A DNA stretch of 6,139 nt from an uncultured Oceanospirillales bacterium (GTDB lineage Bacteria > Pseudomonadota > Gammaproteobacteria > Pseudomonadales > Litorivicinaceae), in NCBI GenBank assembly GCA_913061245.1, contig CAJXTO010000093.1:1-6139 (forward strand). Direction: 5' to 3'. The translations under genes and the position numbers were made by a program. How positions within the stretch are numbered: the first letter of the stretch is position 1; every line of letters starts with the position of its first letter. The notes under the pieces are model-generated. The model was given only the letters and a program-made list of their open reading frames with translations. It was not told the DNA's origin and ran no database searches. Positions 1 through 6,068 of this stretch are shown piece by piece.

Positions 1-2
1 TT

Positions 3-635
3 TTTGCCGATGCAGCGCTCCGAGAGGGTGTGCTGTACACCATGGATGATCGCCTGAAGGCAGACGATATTCGTGAGCGTACGGCGGTTGATTTGGCAAA
101 CAAATATGGAATTGATCGAGCGCAGGCAGAACGTGTGAAGCTAACCAGTGAGGAACTGTTTGATTCGCTTGAGGGCCCTTGGAAGCTGAATGACGAGGAT
201 CGCCATATGCTTCTGTGGGGCGCGATGTTGCATGAAATCGGCTTACAAATTAACTATTCTGGTTTTCATCGCCATGGTGCATATATCCTAGGCAACACAC
301 CGCTCCCAGGGTTTAATCGCGAGCAACAGGATGTATTGGCGACCCTGGTTCGTCTTCATCGCAAACGTCTTGATTTGTCTGTCATTCCTGAGCTCAGATA
401 CTGGCCGAAAGATCGCTTAGTCAAATTGATTCGAATTTTGCGACTCGCGACGGTCTTACGAATTGGTCGTCACGATAAGCCACTTCCTGAGTTTCGAGTG
501 CAGTCTGAAGGTGATGCATTGCAGATGGCATTCATTAAAAATGCATTAAAGCGTCATCCGGTGATGACCTTGGACTTACAAGATGAGGTCAAGCGTCAGG
601 CAGATGCTGGCTTTAAGCTCGAATTAACTAGCTGA
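3..635 (+). CDS. ppx: Exopolyphosphatase (Ppx/GppA family), C-terminal part, cut by the left edge
   Basis: This family hydrolyses terminal phosphate from inorganic polyphosphate (Ppx) or converts pppGpp to ppGpp (GppA), in the cytoplasm. The frame is open from base 3, so the GTG at 30 is not the true start; about 210 residues are visible of a protein normally near 500. The first residues (ALREGVLY) match the end of the actin-like phosphatase domain. The rest is the helical HD-like C-terminal domain: DIRERT, then LHEIG with its His codon at 231-233, the FHRHGAYIL stretch and LVRLHRKRL. The ATP-fold active-site motifs lie left of the window, so Ppx and GppA cannot be separated strictly; the C-terminal domain looks more like Ppx to me. 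The gene converges on phoB and overlaps its end by 12 bases. Its promoter is outside the window. No clear terminator follows. Confidence 0.9.
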   Translation, partial: FADAALREGVLYTMDDRLKADDIRERTAVDLANKYGIDRAQAERVKLTSEELFDSLEGPWKLNDEDRHMLLWGAMLHEIGLQINYSGFHRHGAYILGNTPLPGFNREQQDVLATLVRLHRKRLDLSVIPELRYWPKDRLVKLIRILRLATVLRIGRHDKPLPEFRVQSEGDALQMAFIKNALKRHPVMTLDLQDEVKRQADAGFKLELTS

Positions 636-1343
636 TTGAGCGGTTTTCTCAGCGAGAGGAGCAAAGCGATAACCTGTGCCACGCACGGTTTCAATCAAGT
701 TCTCGTGACGACTTCCTAATGCTTTTCTCAGGCGGCGGATATGAACATCTACGGTGCGTTCTTCCACATAGACATCTCCACCCCAGACGCGATCTAACAA
801 TTGTGTTCTCGAAAATGCACGTTCAGGGTGAGTCATAAATAACTGCAACAGGCGGTATTCAATCGGGCTCAAAGTCAGAAGCTGGCCGCAGGATGTGACT
901 CGTTGGCCCACTGGATCTAATCTCAAATCATCAAATTCGACGGGTTCCTCGACACCTTTTGGCGTTGTCCGTCTCAATATGGCTTTAAGCCGTGCAACCA
1001 ATTCTCTCGGTGAGAATGGTTTGGTGATGTAATCGTCTGCTACTTCGAGACCGGTAATTTTGGCATCTTCTTCGCCACGAGCGGTTAACAGGATGAGCGG
1101 AATATCCGCTGTATCTTGATTGCGTCTCAATCGACGACACAATTCAAGACCCGATACATTCGGCATCATCCAGTCAATTAGCATTAGATCAGGAATACGA
1201 GCTGTAACTTCCGATAGGGCTGTCTGTGCACTGTCTGCTTCGCGAACTTCAAAACCAGCCATTTCCAAAGCAACAGCTAGCATTTCGCGGACCGCGGGCT
1301 CGTCATCAACGATTAGAACCCGGCGGAGAGGCTGATTGCTCAT
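624..1343 (-). CDS. phoB: Phosphate regulon response regulator PhoB
   Basis: PhoB is an OmpR-type DNA-binding response regulator, normally phosphorylated by PhoR when phosphate is scarce, and then activates genes that carry Pho boxes. The 239 residues comprise a receiver domain (about 7-125) and a winged-helix DNA-binding domain (about 137-230). Visible key residues are the acidic pair D13/D14, phospho-acceptor D57 in LIDWMMP, T87 in LLTARGEE and K108 in ITKPFSP. The DNA-binding half has FMTHPER, VYVEERTVDVHIRRLRKAL and TVRGTGYRF, close to E. coli PhoB. ATG 1343 has AGGA at 1350-1353, six bases ahead. One residue is missing from the usual GLExGADDY segment: here it is GLEVADDY (near 1038-1043). 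No phoR follows, because the downstream neighbour is ppx on the other strand. A Pho-box-like promoter precedes the gene, suggesting autoregulation. Confidence 0.95.
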   Translation of the reverse strand: MSNQPLRRVLIVDDEPAVREMLAVALEMAGFEVREADSAQTALSEVTARIPDLMLIDWMMPNVSGLELCRRLRRNQDTADIPLILLTARGEEDAKITGLEVADDYITKPFSPRELVARLKAILRRTTPKGVEEPVEFDDLRLDPVGQRVTSCGQLLTLSPIEYRLLQLFMTHPERAFSRTQLLDRVWGGDVYVEERTVDVHIRRLRKALGSRHENLIETVRGTGYRFAPLAEKTAQSAS

Positions 1344-1370
1344 ACCTGATCCTGAATAGATTTTCCGCTA

Positions 1371-1376
1371 AGGATA
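1371..1376 (-). promoter_or_regulatory. Candidate -10 element of the phoB promoter
   Basis: TATCCT on the minus strand matches the sigma-70 -10 consensus at four of six positions. It begins nine bases after the first two units of the Pho-box-like repeat end at 1386. That is the usual arrangement at PhoB-activated promoters, where the Pho box replaces the -35 element. Transcription would start near 1364, leaving a leader of roughly 20 bases before the phoB ATG. The match is modest and the site is inferred from spacing. Confidence 0.4.
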
Positions 1377-1378
1377 AA

Positions 1379-1407
1379 ACCACAGCTATATTACAAAAAG
1401 GTTACGG
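1379..1407 (-). promoter_or_regulatory. Pho-box-like direct repeat upstream of phoB
   Basis: Reading the minus strand from 1407, three seven-base units recur every 11 bases: CCGTAAC (1407-1401), TTGTAAT (1396-1390) and CTGTGGT (1385-1379). The four-base spacers between them are CTTT and ATAG. The known Pho box is a direct repeat of CTGTCAT-like units with AT-rich four-base spacers and the same 11-base period, bound by PhoB dimers. The first two units keep the GT and an A at the conserved places; the third keeps CTGT only. It sits at the correct distance from a -10-like hexamer and lies just ahead of phoB, as in other bacteria where phoB is autoregulated. Binding is inferred. Confidence 0.55.
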
Positions 1408-1410
1408 CTG

Positions 1411-1434
1411 AAATAAAAGTGTCATAAAACACCT
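1411..1434 (-). terminator. Weak candidate terminator at the end of ubiA
   Basis: On the minus strand AGGTGT (1434-1429) can pair with ACACTT (1422-1417), including one G-T wobble, across a six-base loop TTTATG. TTATTT follows at 1416-1411. The stem overlaps the ubiA stop codon. It is short and poor in GC, so it may terminate weakly or not at all. Its place between ubiA and the separate phoB promoter would suit partial insulation of the two transcripts. Confidence 0.25.
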
Positions 1435-2297
1435 AAGATCGCACCAAAAAACAGTGCGGCTCCGAAACGGTGGTTCTCCAAAAATGCTCGGAAACAGGCA
1501 TCTCGGGCACGTGATTTAGCAATCCACTGATGTTGAGCTGCGAAACCGGCCGCGCCAATCAGGCCAAAGATGACGAAAGGATTCAGATTGGCGAGCCAGA
1601 ACGCATACGCAAAAGCGAAGAGTGCGATGGCTTGGCAACATCCGATGGCAATGAGGTCGAATCGTCCAAATGCGATGGCGGTGGATTTAACTCCAATCAG
1701 AAGATCATCATCACGATCGACCATTGCATAAAACGTGTCATAGGCCAAAGTCCAAGCGACATTCCCGGCAAATAAGAGCCAGACGATGCGATCAAGGGGT
1801 TGATCGTAGGCTGCAAACGCCATCGGAATGGCCATCGAAAAAGCCAGTCCTAAGCCAATTTGTGGCCAGAATGTGATGCGTTTCAACCATGGGTAGAGAA
1901 CGGCGAGGCCGAGCGCAACGAATGATAGGTAGACCGTTTCGCTGTTGGTTTGAAGGACAAGTCCAAAAGCGATCAACAATAAGACGAGAGCCAAAATCAC
2001 AGCATCTTTGACAGGAAGGTTGCCAGTGGTAATTGGGCGTGTCTTGGTTCGTTTGACGTGTTTATCAAATTTTCGATCGGTCAGATCATTGATAACACAA
2101 CCAGCGCTTCGAGTAACAATGACGCCGAGTGTGAATATGATCCAAGTATCGAGCTGAAACCTACCAGCACTGAAGCCAGCAATGGTCAGTGCGATCCATG
2201 TAGGCCAGAGGAGAACAATCCATCCCACTGGCCGATCAAGTCGAGTGACTTGGATCCAAAACGGGATTTGAGACGCAAGGGTACGAATATCAGACAT
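1422..2297 (-). CDS. ubiA: 4-hydroxybenzoate polyprenyltransferase UbiA
   Basis: UbiA attaches the polyprenyl tail to 4-hydroxybenzoate in ubiquinone synthesis; it is an integral inner-membrane protein that uses Mg2+ and polyprenyl diphosphate. Both aspartate-rich diphosphate-binding motifs are present: NDLTDRKFD at 70-78 and DTFYAMVDRDDD at 187-198. HVKRTKTRPI and GVKSTAIAFG follow them as in E. coli UbiA, and hydrophobic helices fill the rest. I choose ATG 2297 (291 residues, E. coli about 290): GAGGAA at 2308-2313 lies ten bases ahead and the first residues MSDIRTL lead into the conserved TRLDRPVGWIVLLWPT. The frame also opens at ATG 2315 and 2333, which would add 6 or 12 residues without a better ribosome binding site. 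The start overlaps the recG stop by eight bases (ATGTCTGA), pointing to translational coupling. The chorismate lyase gene ubiC, a frequent upstream partner, is not adjacent. Confidence 0.95.
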   Translation of the reverse strand: MSDIRTLASQIPFWIQVTRLDRPVGWIVLLWPTWIALTIAGFSAGRFQLDTWIIFTLGVIVTRSAGCVINDLTDRKFDKHVKRTKTRPITTGNLPVKDAVILALVLLLIAFGLVLQTNSETVYLSFVALGLAVLYPWLKRITFWPQIGLGLAFSMAIPMAFAAYDQPLDRIVWLLFAGNVAWTLAYDTFYAMVDRDDDLLIGVKSTAIAFGRFDLIAIGCCQAIALFAFAYAFWLANLNPFVIFGLIGAAGFAAQHQWIAKSRARDACFRAFLENHRFGAALFFGAILGVL

Positions 2298-4341
2298 GCG
2301 CAAAGTGTTCCTCATGTCCGATCCATCTTTCAATCAATTGTTCGCGGATGTCCGTATGCTCTAAGCGAATCATTTCTGCAAGTTCAGCGATCTCGTCGAG
2401 CATATCTGCGTGCTCAGAAAGATCTGCAACCCGAAAACTGAGTTCACCCGTTTGTCGTGTGCCGGTGACATCACCAGGACCTCTGAGTCTCAGATCTGCT
2501 TCAGCGAGCACAAAACCATCATTGGTCTCTTTGAGCAGGTTCAGTCGATCGCGAGATTGCTGAGAGATCGCGTCACCAGCCAGTAACATACAAAAACTGA
2601 CTCGCGCCCCCCGACCAACGCGGCCTCTGAGCTGGTGTAATTGCGCAAGCCCTAAGCGCTCCGGATTTTCAATCACCATAATGTTTGCGTTAGGTACATT
2701 GACACCAACTTCAATAACAGTCGTGGCTACTAATAAATCAAGTTCACCTTCTGCGAAGGCTGTCATCACTTGAGATTTCTCATCAGCTTTCATCCGACCA
2801 TGAACGAGACCAATTCGTCTGTGGGGTAACTGGATTCTCAGTTTTTCGGCACGGCTCTCAGCAGCTTCAGCAATACTCTGCTCTGTTTCCTCAATCAGTG
2901 TACATACCCAATAGGCTTGTCCACCCTCATCAAATTGCGCATCCAGACGCCCTGTAATTTCTGACGCTCTCACTTGACTCAAGATTCGGGTATCCACTGG
3001 TGTTCTCCCTGGTGGCAACTCATCAATTGTTGAGACATCGAGATCAGCGAAATGCGTCATCGCCAGTGTTCGTGGGATTGGTGTTGCGGTCATGATCAGT
3101 TGGTGCGGGGTCAGCCCTTGTCCTTTTTCTCGCAATAAGAGGCGTTGTGCGACTCCAAATCGGTGCTGTTCGTCGATGATGGCCAAACCAAGTCGTTTAA
3201 ATACGATCTCATCTTGGAATAGTGCGTGTGTTCCAATGACGATCTGGCAGGTTCCATTGCTTAGTTGCTCAAGTATCGTCCGACGTGGCTGTACTTTCAT
3301 CGAGCCAGTGAGCCATCCAACAGAGATGCCAAGTGGACGGAACCACTCTGAAAATTGAGCCGCGTGCTGTTCAGATAGCAGCTCCGTCGGGGCCATCAAT
3401 GCGACTTGAAATCCTGCTTCAATCACAGGAAGTGCGGCTAAAGCAGCAACGAGTGTCTTTCCTGATCCAACATCGCCTTGAAGAAGTCGTAACATTGGGT
3501 GGCCGTGTGTGAGGTCTTGATCGATCTCACTTAAAACCCGCTGTTGGGCATGTGTTAAGTCAAATGGTAGCTGGCTTAATAATGCCTGTCGGGCTTCTAC
3601 GGCTGTCGAATTGAGCTCCGGTGCTCGAAAGCGAACATAGTCATCTCGGCGTGTCAGTAAGAGCAGTCGATGGGCGAGAAGTTCCTCAAACGCCAATCGT
3701 TCAACGAAGGGGCTTGCCGGAAGTCCTTTAGCCGGCTGATGTAGAGCAACCAGAGCATCCCAAAGTTCCGGACGATTTTTGGTGTGCTTTGCATCCAAAA
3801 GTTCTTCGAGCGCATAAAAATCCGGACCTTTGGCGAGAGCTTGGCGGATGATGTCTCGTAACTTGGGTTGCGATAAGCCATCTGTCGTTGGGTAAATGGG
3901 CGTTAAGGTGTCATCCAATGGAGGTGGCTCACCTTTAAATACAGAGATTTCAGGATGAATGAATTCAGTTACACCCTGATTGATTCGAGGCTCTCCAAAA
4001 ATCCGTACGGAATCTGCATTTTTGAGTGTCGTCAGATACGCGCGGGAAAAATGAAACAAGCGGATTCTGGCGGCACCGGTGACATCTTCAAATGTGAGAA
4101 CAGCTTGCATGCGCCGACCGGGAACTACAGATTGTGAAGTGATTTCACCCTCGAGTAATTGAGGGATTCCAGGTTTTAGGCTCGCGATATCAACTTGAGT
4201 TGTTCGATCTTCGTAGCGTGCGGGCAGATGAAATAAAAGATCTCTAAACGAATACAGTCCAAGGCGGTTAAGCGCTTGCTCAACTTTTGGGCCGACGCCT
4301 GTGAGACTTTGTAACTCGTTAGGCTGCCTGATGTTTGGCAT
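2290..4341 (-). CDS. recG: ATP-dependent DNA helicase RecG
   Basis: RecG is a superfamily 2 double-stranded DNA translocase that remodels stalled replication forks and branched recombination intermediates. From ATG 4341 it has 683 residues (E. coli 693). In order: SLTGVGP near the N-terminus; the OB-fold wedge domain (about 50-140) that splits the fork; Walker A GDVGSGKT (289-296); MAPTELLSEQH; DEQHRFG (390-396); TATPIPRTLAMT (418-429); VHGRMKADEK; TTVIEVGVNVPNANIMVIE; QLRGRVGRG (570-578); and GTRQTG (627-632) of the coupling region. All motifs are intact. ATG 4341 is preferred because its N-terminus lines up with other RecG proteins. ATG 4374 and TTG 4377 are in-frame alternatives, and none of the three has a clear ribosome binding site. 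The gene overlaps oxyR by 23 bases (58 or 59 for the longer starts) and ubiA by eight, so it is probably translated by coupling. Confidence 0.96.
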   Translation of the reverse strand: MPNIRQPNELQSLTGVGPKVEQALNRLGLYSFRDLLFHLPARYEDRTTQVDIASLKPGIPQLLEGEITSQSVVPGRRMQAVLTFEDVTGAARIRLFHFSRAYLTTLKNADSVRIFGEPRINQGVTEFIHPEISVFKGEPPPLDDTLTPIYPTTDGLSQPKLRDIIRQALAKGPDFYALEELLDAKHTKNRPELWDALVALHQPAKGLPASPFVERLAFEELLAHRLLLLTRRDDYVRFRAPELNSTAVEARQALLSQLPFDLTHAQQRVLSEIDQDLTHGHPMLRLLQGDVGSGKTLVAALAALPVIEAGFQVALMAPTELLSEQHAAQFSEWFRPLGISVGWLTGSMKVQPRRTILEQLSNGTCQIVIGTHALFQDEIVFKRLGLAIIDEQHRFGVAQRLLLREKGQGLTPHQLIMTATPIPRTLAMTHFADLDVSTIDELPPGRTPVDTRILSQVRASEITGRLDAQFDEGGQAYWVCTLIEETEQSIAEAAESRAEKLRIQLPHRRIGLVHGRMKADEKSQVMTAFAEGELDLLVATTVIEVGVNVPNANIMVIENPERLGLAQLHQLRGRVGRGARVSFCMLLAGDAISQQSRDRLNLLKETNDGFVLAEADLRLRGPGDVTGTRQTGELSFRVADLSEHADMLDEIAELAEMIRLEHTDIREQLIERWIGHEEHFAHV

Positions 4342-5248
4342 TGATCTGGGGCCCGACCTGTTTTCTGATGACATCAATTAAGAGATCGATTGCCTCAGTT
4401 CTTGGAAATTGTTTTCTCCAAGCGATGGCCACAGTACGTGACGGTTCGGGTTGGGCGAAGGGTTTTGTTGTCAGATAGCCCGGTGCATAGTTTTCAAGAC
4501 CGGCCGCAGATGCTGGCAGTACGGTGACCCCAAGGCCTGATGCAACCATGTGCCTCAATGTTTCCAAAGAACTTCCTTCCGCAACCACGTTATTTCTATC
4601 GTAGGCAGATCGGGAAAGCGCTGGACAGACGTCGATCACCTGATCTCTGAAACAATGGCCTTCACCTAACAACAATACGTTTTCGGTATGTAATTGCTTA
4701 GGTGGAATATGCGGTTCATTGGTCCAGGGATGATTTGCTGGTAATAAAACTTCGAAGGGCTCGGTGTATAACTCCCGAACTTCAACGTCAGGTTCCGTAA
4801 AGGGTAATGCGACGATAATGGCATCAAGCTGGCCTTTTTTCAGCATCTGTCGGAGTGTGCCTGTGAAGCTTTCTTCGATATATAACTTCATGCGAGGCTC
4901 AGCGGTTTTGAGTGCGGGCAACAGTGCTGGAAATAAGTAAGGCCCAATAGTGTAAATAGCACCGATGCGTAGAGGTGCCAAAAACGGATCTTTGACGTGA
5001 TCGGATAGTTCTTTAAACGAATCGACTTCCTGCAGAATGTTGCGCGCCTTTTCTACTAACTGTTCGGCTACAGCAGTGAGATGAACCCCTGTTTTACTGC
5101 GCTCGAACAGAGTGACGCCAAGTTCATCTTCCAGTCGCTTCACACCGATAGACAAGGTAGGCTGACTGACAAAGCACTTGGCAGCTGCGCGGCCAAAATG
5201 TTTCTCGTCGGCGACGGCGATAATGTATCGAAGTTCTGTGAGGGTCAT
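4319..5248 (-). CDS. oxyR: Peroxide-sensing LysR-type regulator OxyR
   Basis: OxyR senses hydrogen peroxide through a reversible disulfide and activates antioxidant genes. Counting from ATG 5248 (309 residues, E. coli 305), the two redox cysteines are C199 and C208 in GEGHCFRDQVIDVC, exactly the E. coli numbers, with H198 and R201 also kept; this supports the start. The N-terminal LysR helix-turn-helix (about 1-60) has ELRYIIAVADEKHFGRAAA, VSQPTLS and LEDELGVTLFER. The effector domain carries IGPYLFPALLP, ETLRHMVASGLGVTVLP and EPSRTVAIAWR. ATG 5278 would add ten residues and has no suitable ribosome binding site. AAGGA at 5261-5265 is 12 bases ahead of the chosen ATG. It heads the oxyR-recG-ubiA run. 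Any promoter must lie inside the divergent SDR gene; I found no convincing one. Confidence 0.95.
   Translation of the reverse strand: MTLTELRYIIAVADEKHFGRAAAKCFVSQPTLSIGVKRLEDELGVTLFERSKTGVHLTAVAEQLVEKARNILQEVDSFKELSDHVKDPFLAPLRIGAIYTIGPYLFPALLPALKTAEPRMKLYIEESFTGTLRQMLKKGQLDAIIVALPFTEPDVEVRELYTEPFEVLLPANHPWTNEPHIPPKQLHTENVLLLGEGHCFRDQVIDVCPALSRSAYDRNNVVAEGSSLETLRHMVASGLGVTVLPASAAGLENYAPGYLTTKPFAQPEPSRTVAIAWRKQFPRTEAIDLLIDVIRKQVGPQINAKHQAA
5240..5244 (+). promoter_or_regulatory. Ribosome binding site for the SDR gene, inside oxyR codons 2-3
   Basis: GAGGG lies eight bases before the TTG at 5253 and decides that start in preference to GTG 5238, which has only a weak GAAG ahead of it. On the other strand the same bases encode the second and third residues of OxyR. 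Confidence 0.5.
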
Positions 5249-5252
5249 TGTT

Positions 5253-6068
5253 TTGTCTAATCCTTGGGAGATTCTCATCCTAGGCTGTGGTCAGTTGGGT
5301 GGCAACCTGAAAACAGTGCTTGAGGCCGAAAAATTTCATGTATTGGGTGTTCGACGAACTAAGATTCCAAATGATCCAACCATGATGAGTCTAGACCTTG
5401 AGCTGGCGGATAGCTGGGATCAATTGGCACAGCTACCGCTTGCGCCATATGCAGTCATCATTGCAATCGTGACTCCAGATGCTCGAACTGAAGAAGGTTA
5501 TCGGTCTCGTTATGTAGGGGTTTCGGAGCGACTGCGTCAATTTGCATCATTACCTGGGCGCGAGCATCCGGTGATTTGGGTCAGTTCGACGGCTGTTTTC
5601 GGTCAACATCAATTGGGGTTGTTGGATGAGTCGGTGCCAGCTGACCCCGATCACTGGCGAGGTCATTGTGTTCGCGAGGCAGAATGCAATATTGAGCAGA
5701 TCAAGGCACCCATAACCGTGATTCGTTTTACAGGGCTCTATACAGCGAAGAGTATGCTTCGCCTCAGCGATAGGGAACTGAGAAAACAACTGAATCCAGA
5801 GACCGTATCGAATCGTATTCATCGCGAGGATGCAGACTCTTGGCTAGGTGCTCTAGCGCGTTTTCACCTGAAAGGTGAGAAGGCCCCACAACTCATCCAT
5901 GGAGTTGATGAGGGGTCAGCTCACTATCGGCAGATTTTTGATTTGTTGGATGGGGTGACAACTCAGATTCAACCCGCCACGACCGGCCGTATCGTCGAGT
6001 CGAGTTATCGAGATCGGATGCCTGCACTGCGGTATCCGACCTGCGAGGCAGTGATTAGCTCACCATAA
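5253..6068 (+). CDS. Atypical SDR / NAD-dependent epimerase-like protein (YeeZ-like)
   Basis: This is an extended-SDR Rossmann protein of unknown substrate. From TTG 5253 it has 271 residues (E. coli YeeZ, which it resembles throughout, about 274). The nucleotide-binding loop is GCGQLG (11-16) after strand EILIL. VSSTAVFG (110-117) is the usual SST-VYG segment with Phe for Tyr; RFTGLY (158-163) and NRIHREDAD (187-195) follow, with ALRYPTC near the end. I see no YxxxK catalytic pair: the expected place reads RGHCVREAE. This agrees with the atypical SDRs, so it may bind NAD(P) without classic dehydrogenase chemistry. TTG is chosen for its ribosome binding site at 5240-5244 and for starting just before the first strand; GTG 5238 or a start further into oxyR is possible. 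It diverges from oxyR and overlaps ridA by 14 bases at its end. Any link with either neighbour's function is speculation. Confidence 0.8.
   Translation: MSNPWEILILGCGQLGGNLKTVLEAEKFHVLGVRRTKIPNDPTMMSLDLELADSWDQLAQLPLAPYAVIIAIVTPDARTEEGYRSRYVGVSERLRQFASLPGREHPVIWVSSTAVFGQHQLGLLDESVPADPDHWRGHCVREAECNIEQIKAPITVIRFTGLYTAKSMLRLSDRELRKQLNPETVSNRIHREDADSWLGALARFHLKGEKAPQLIHGVDEGSAHYRQIFDLLDGVTTQIQPATTGRIVESSYRDRMPALRYPTCEAVISSP
5261..5265 (-). promoter_or_regulatory. Candidate ribosome binding site for oxyR, inside SDR codons 3-5
   Basis: AAGGA on the minus strand ends 12 bases before ATG 5248, which is rather far. It is the only purine-rich stretch near that start. On the plus strand it lies within the first codons of the SDR gene. 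Confidence 0.35.

Noticed and set aside
30..32. GTG as the true start of the ppx-family gene
   Set aside because: The frame stays open to the left edge and the residues before it (ALREG) belong to the conserved domain, so the gene is truncated, not short.
631..653. Possible hairpin GCTGA...TCAGC at the ppx/phoB junction
   Set aside because: Five base pairs over a 13-base loop, or four over a seven-base loop, with no T tract placed correctly after it. Too weak to call a terminator.
2058..2441. Open frame on the plus strand across the ubiA/recG junction (127 codons)
   Set aside because: It lies antisense to two well-conserved genes, has no recognisable domain and reads as a low-complexity shadow of their codons.
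5219..5224. GATAAT as a -10 element for the SDR gene
   Set aside because: It matches five of six consensus bases and is well placed, but no -35-like hexamer lies 16-18 bases ahead, and it sits in oxyR codons, so chance is likely.
5200..5330. OxyR operator of the ATAG-n7-CTAT type between oxyR and the SDR gene
   Set aside because: I could not find the four phased elements by eye; single ATAG/CTAT-like bits are not sufficient.
5550..5822. Open frame on the minus strand inside the SDR gene (90 codons)
   Set aside because: It is antisense to a conserved SDR and shows no domain or ribosome binding site.
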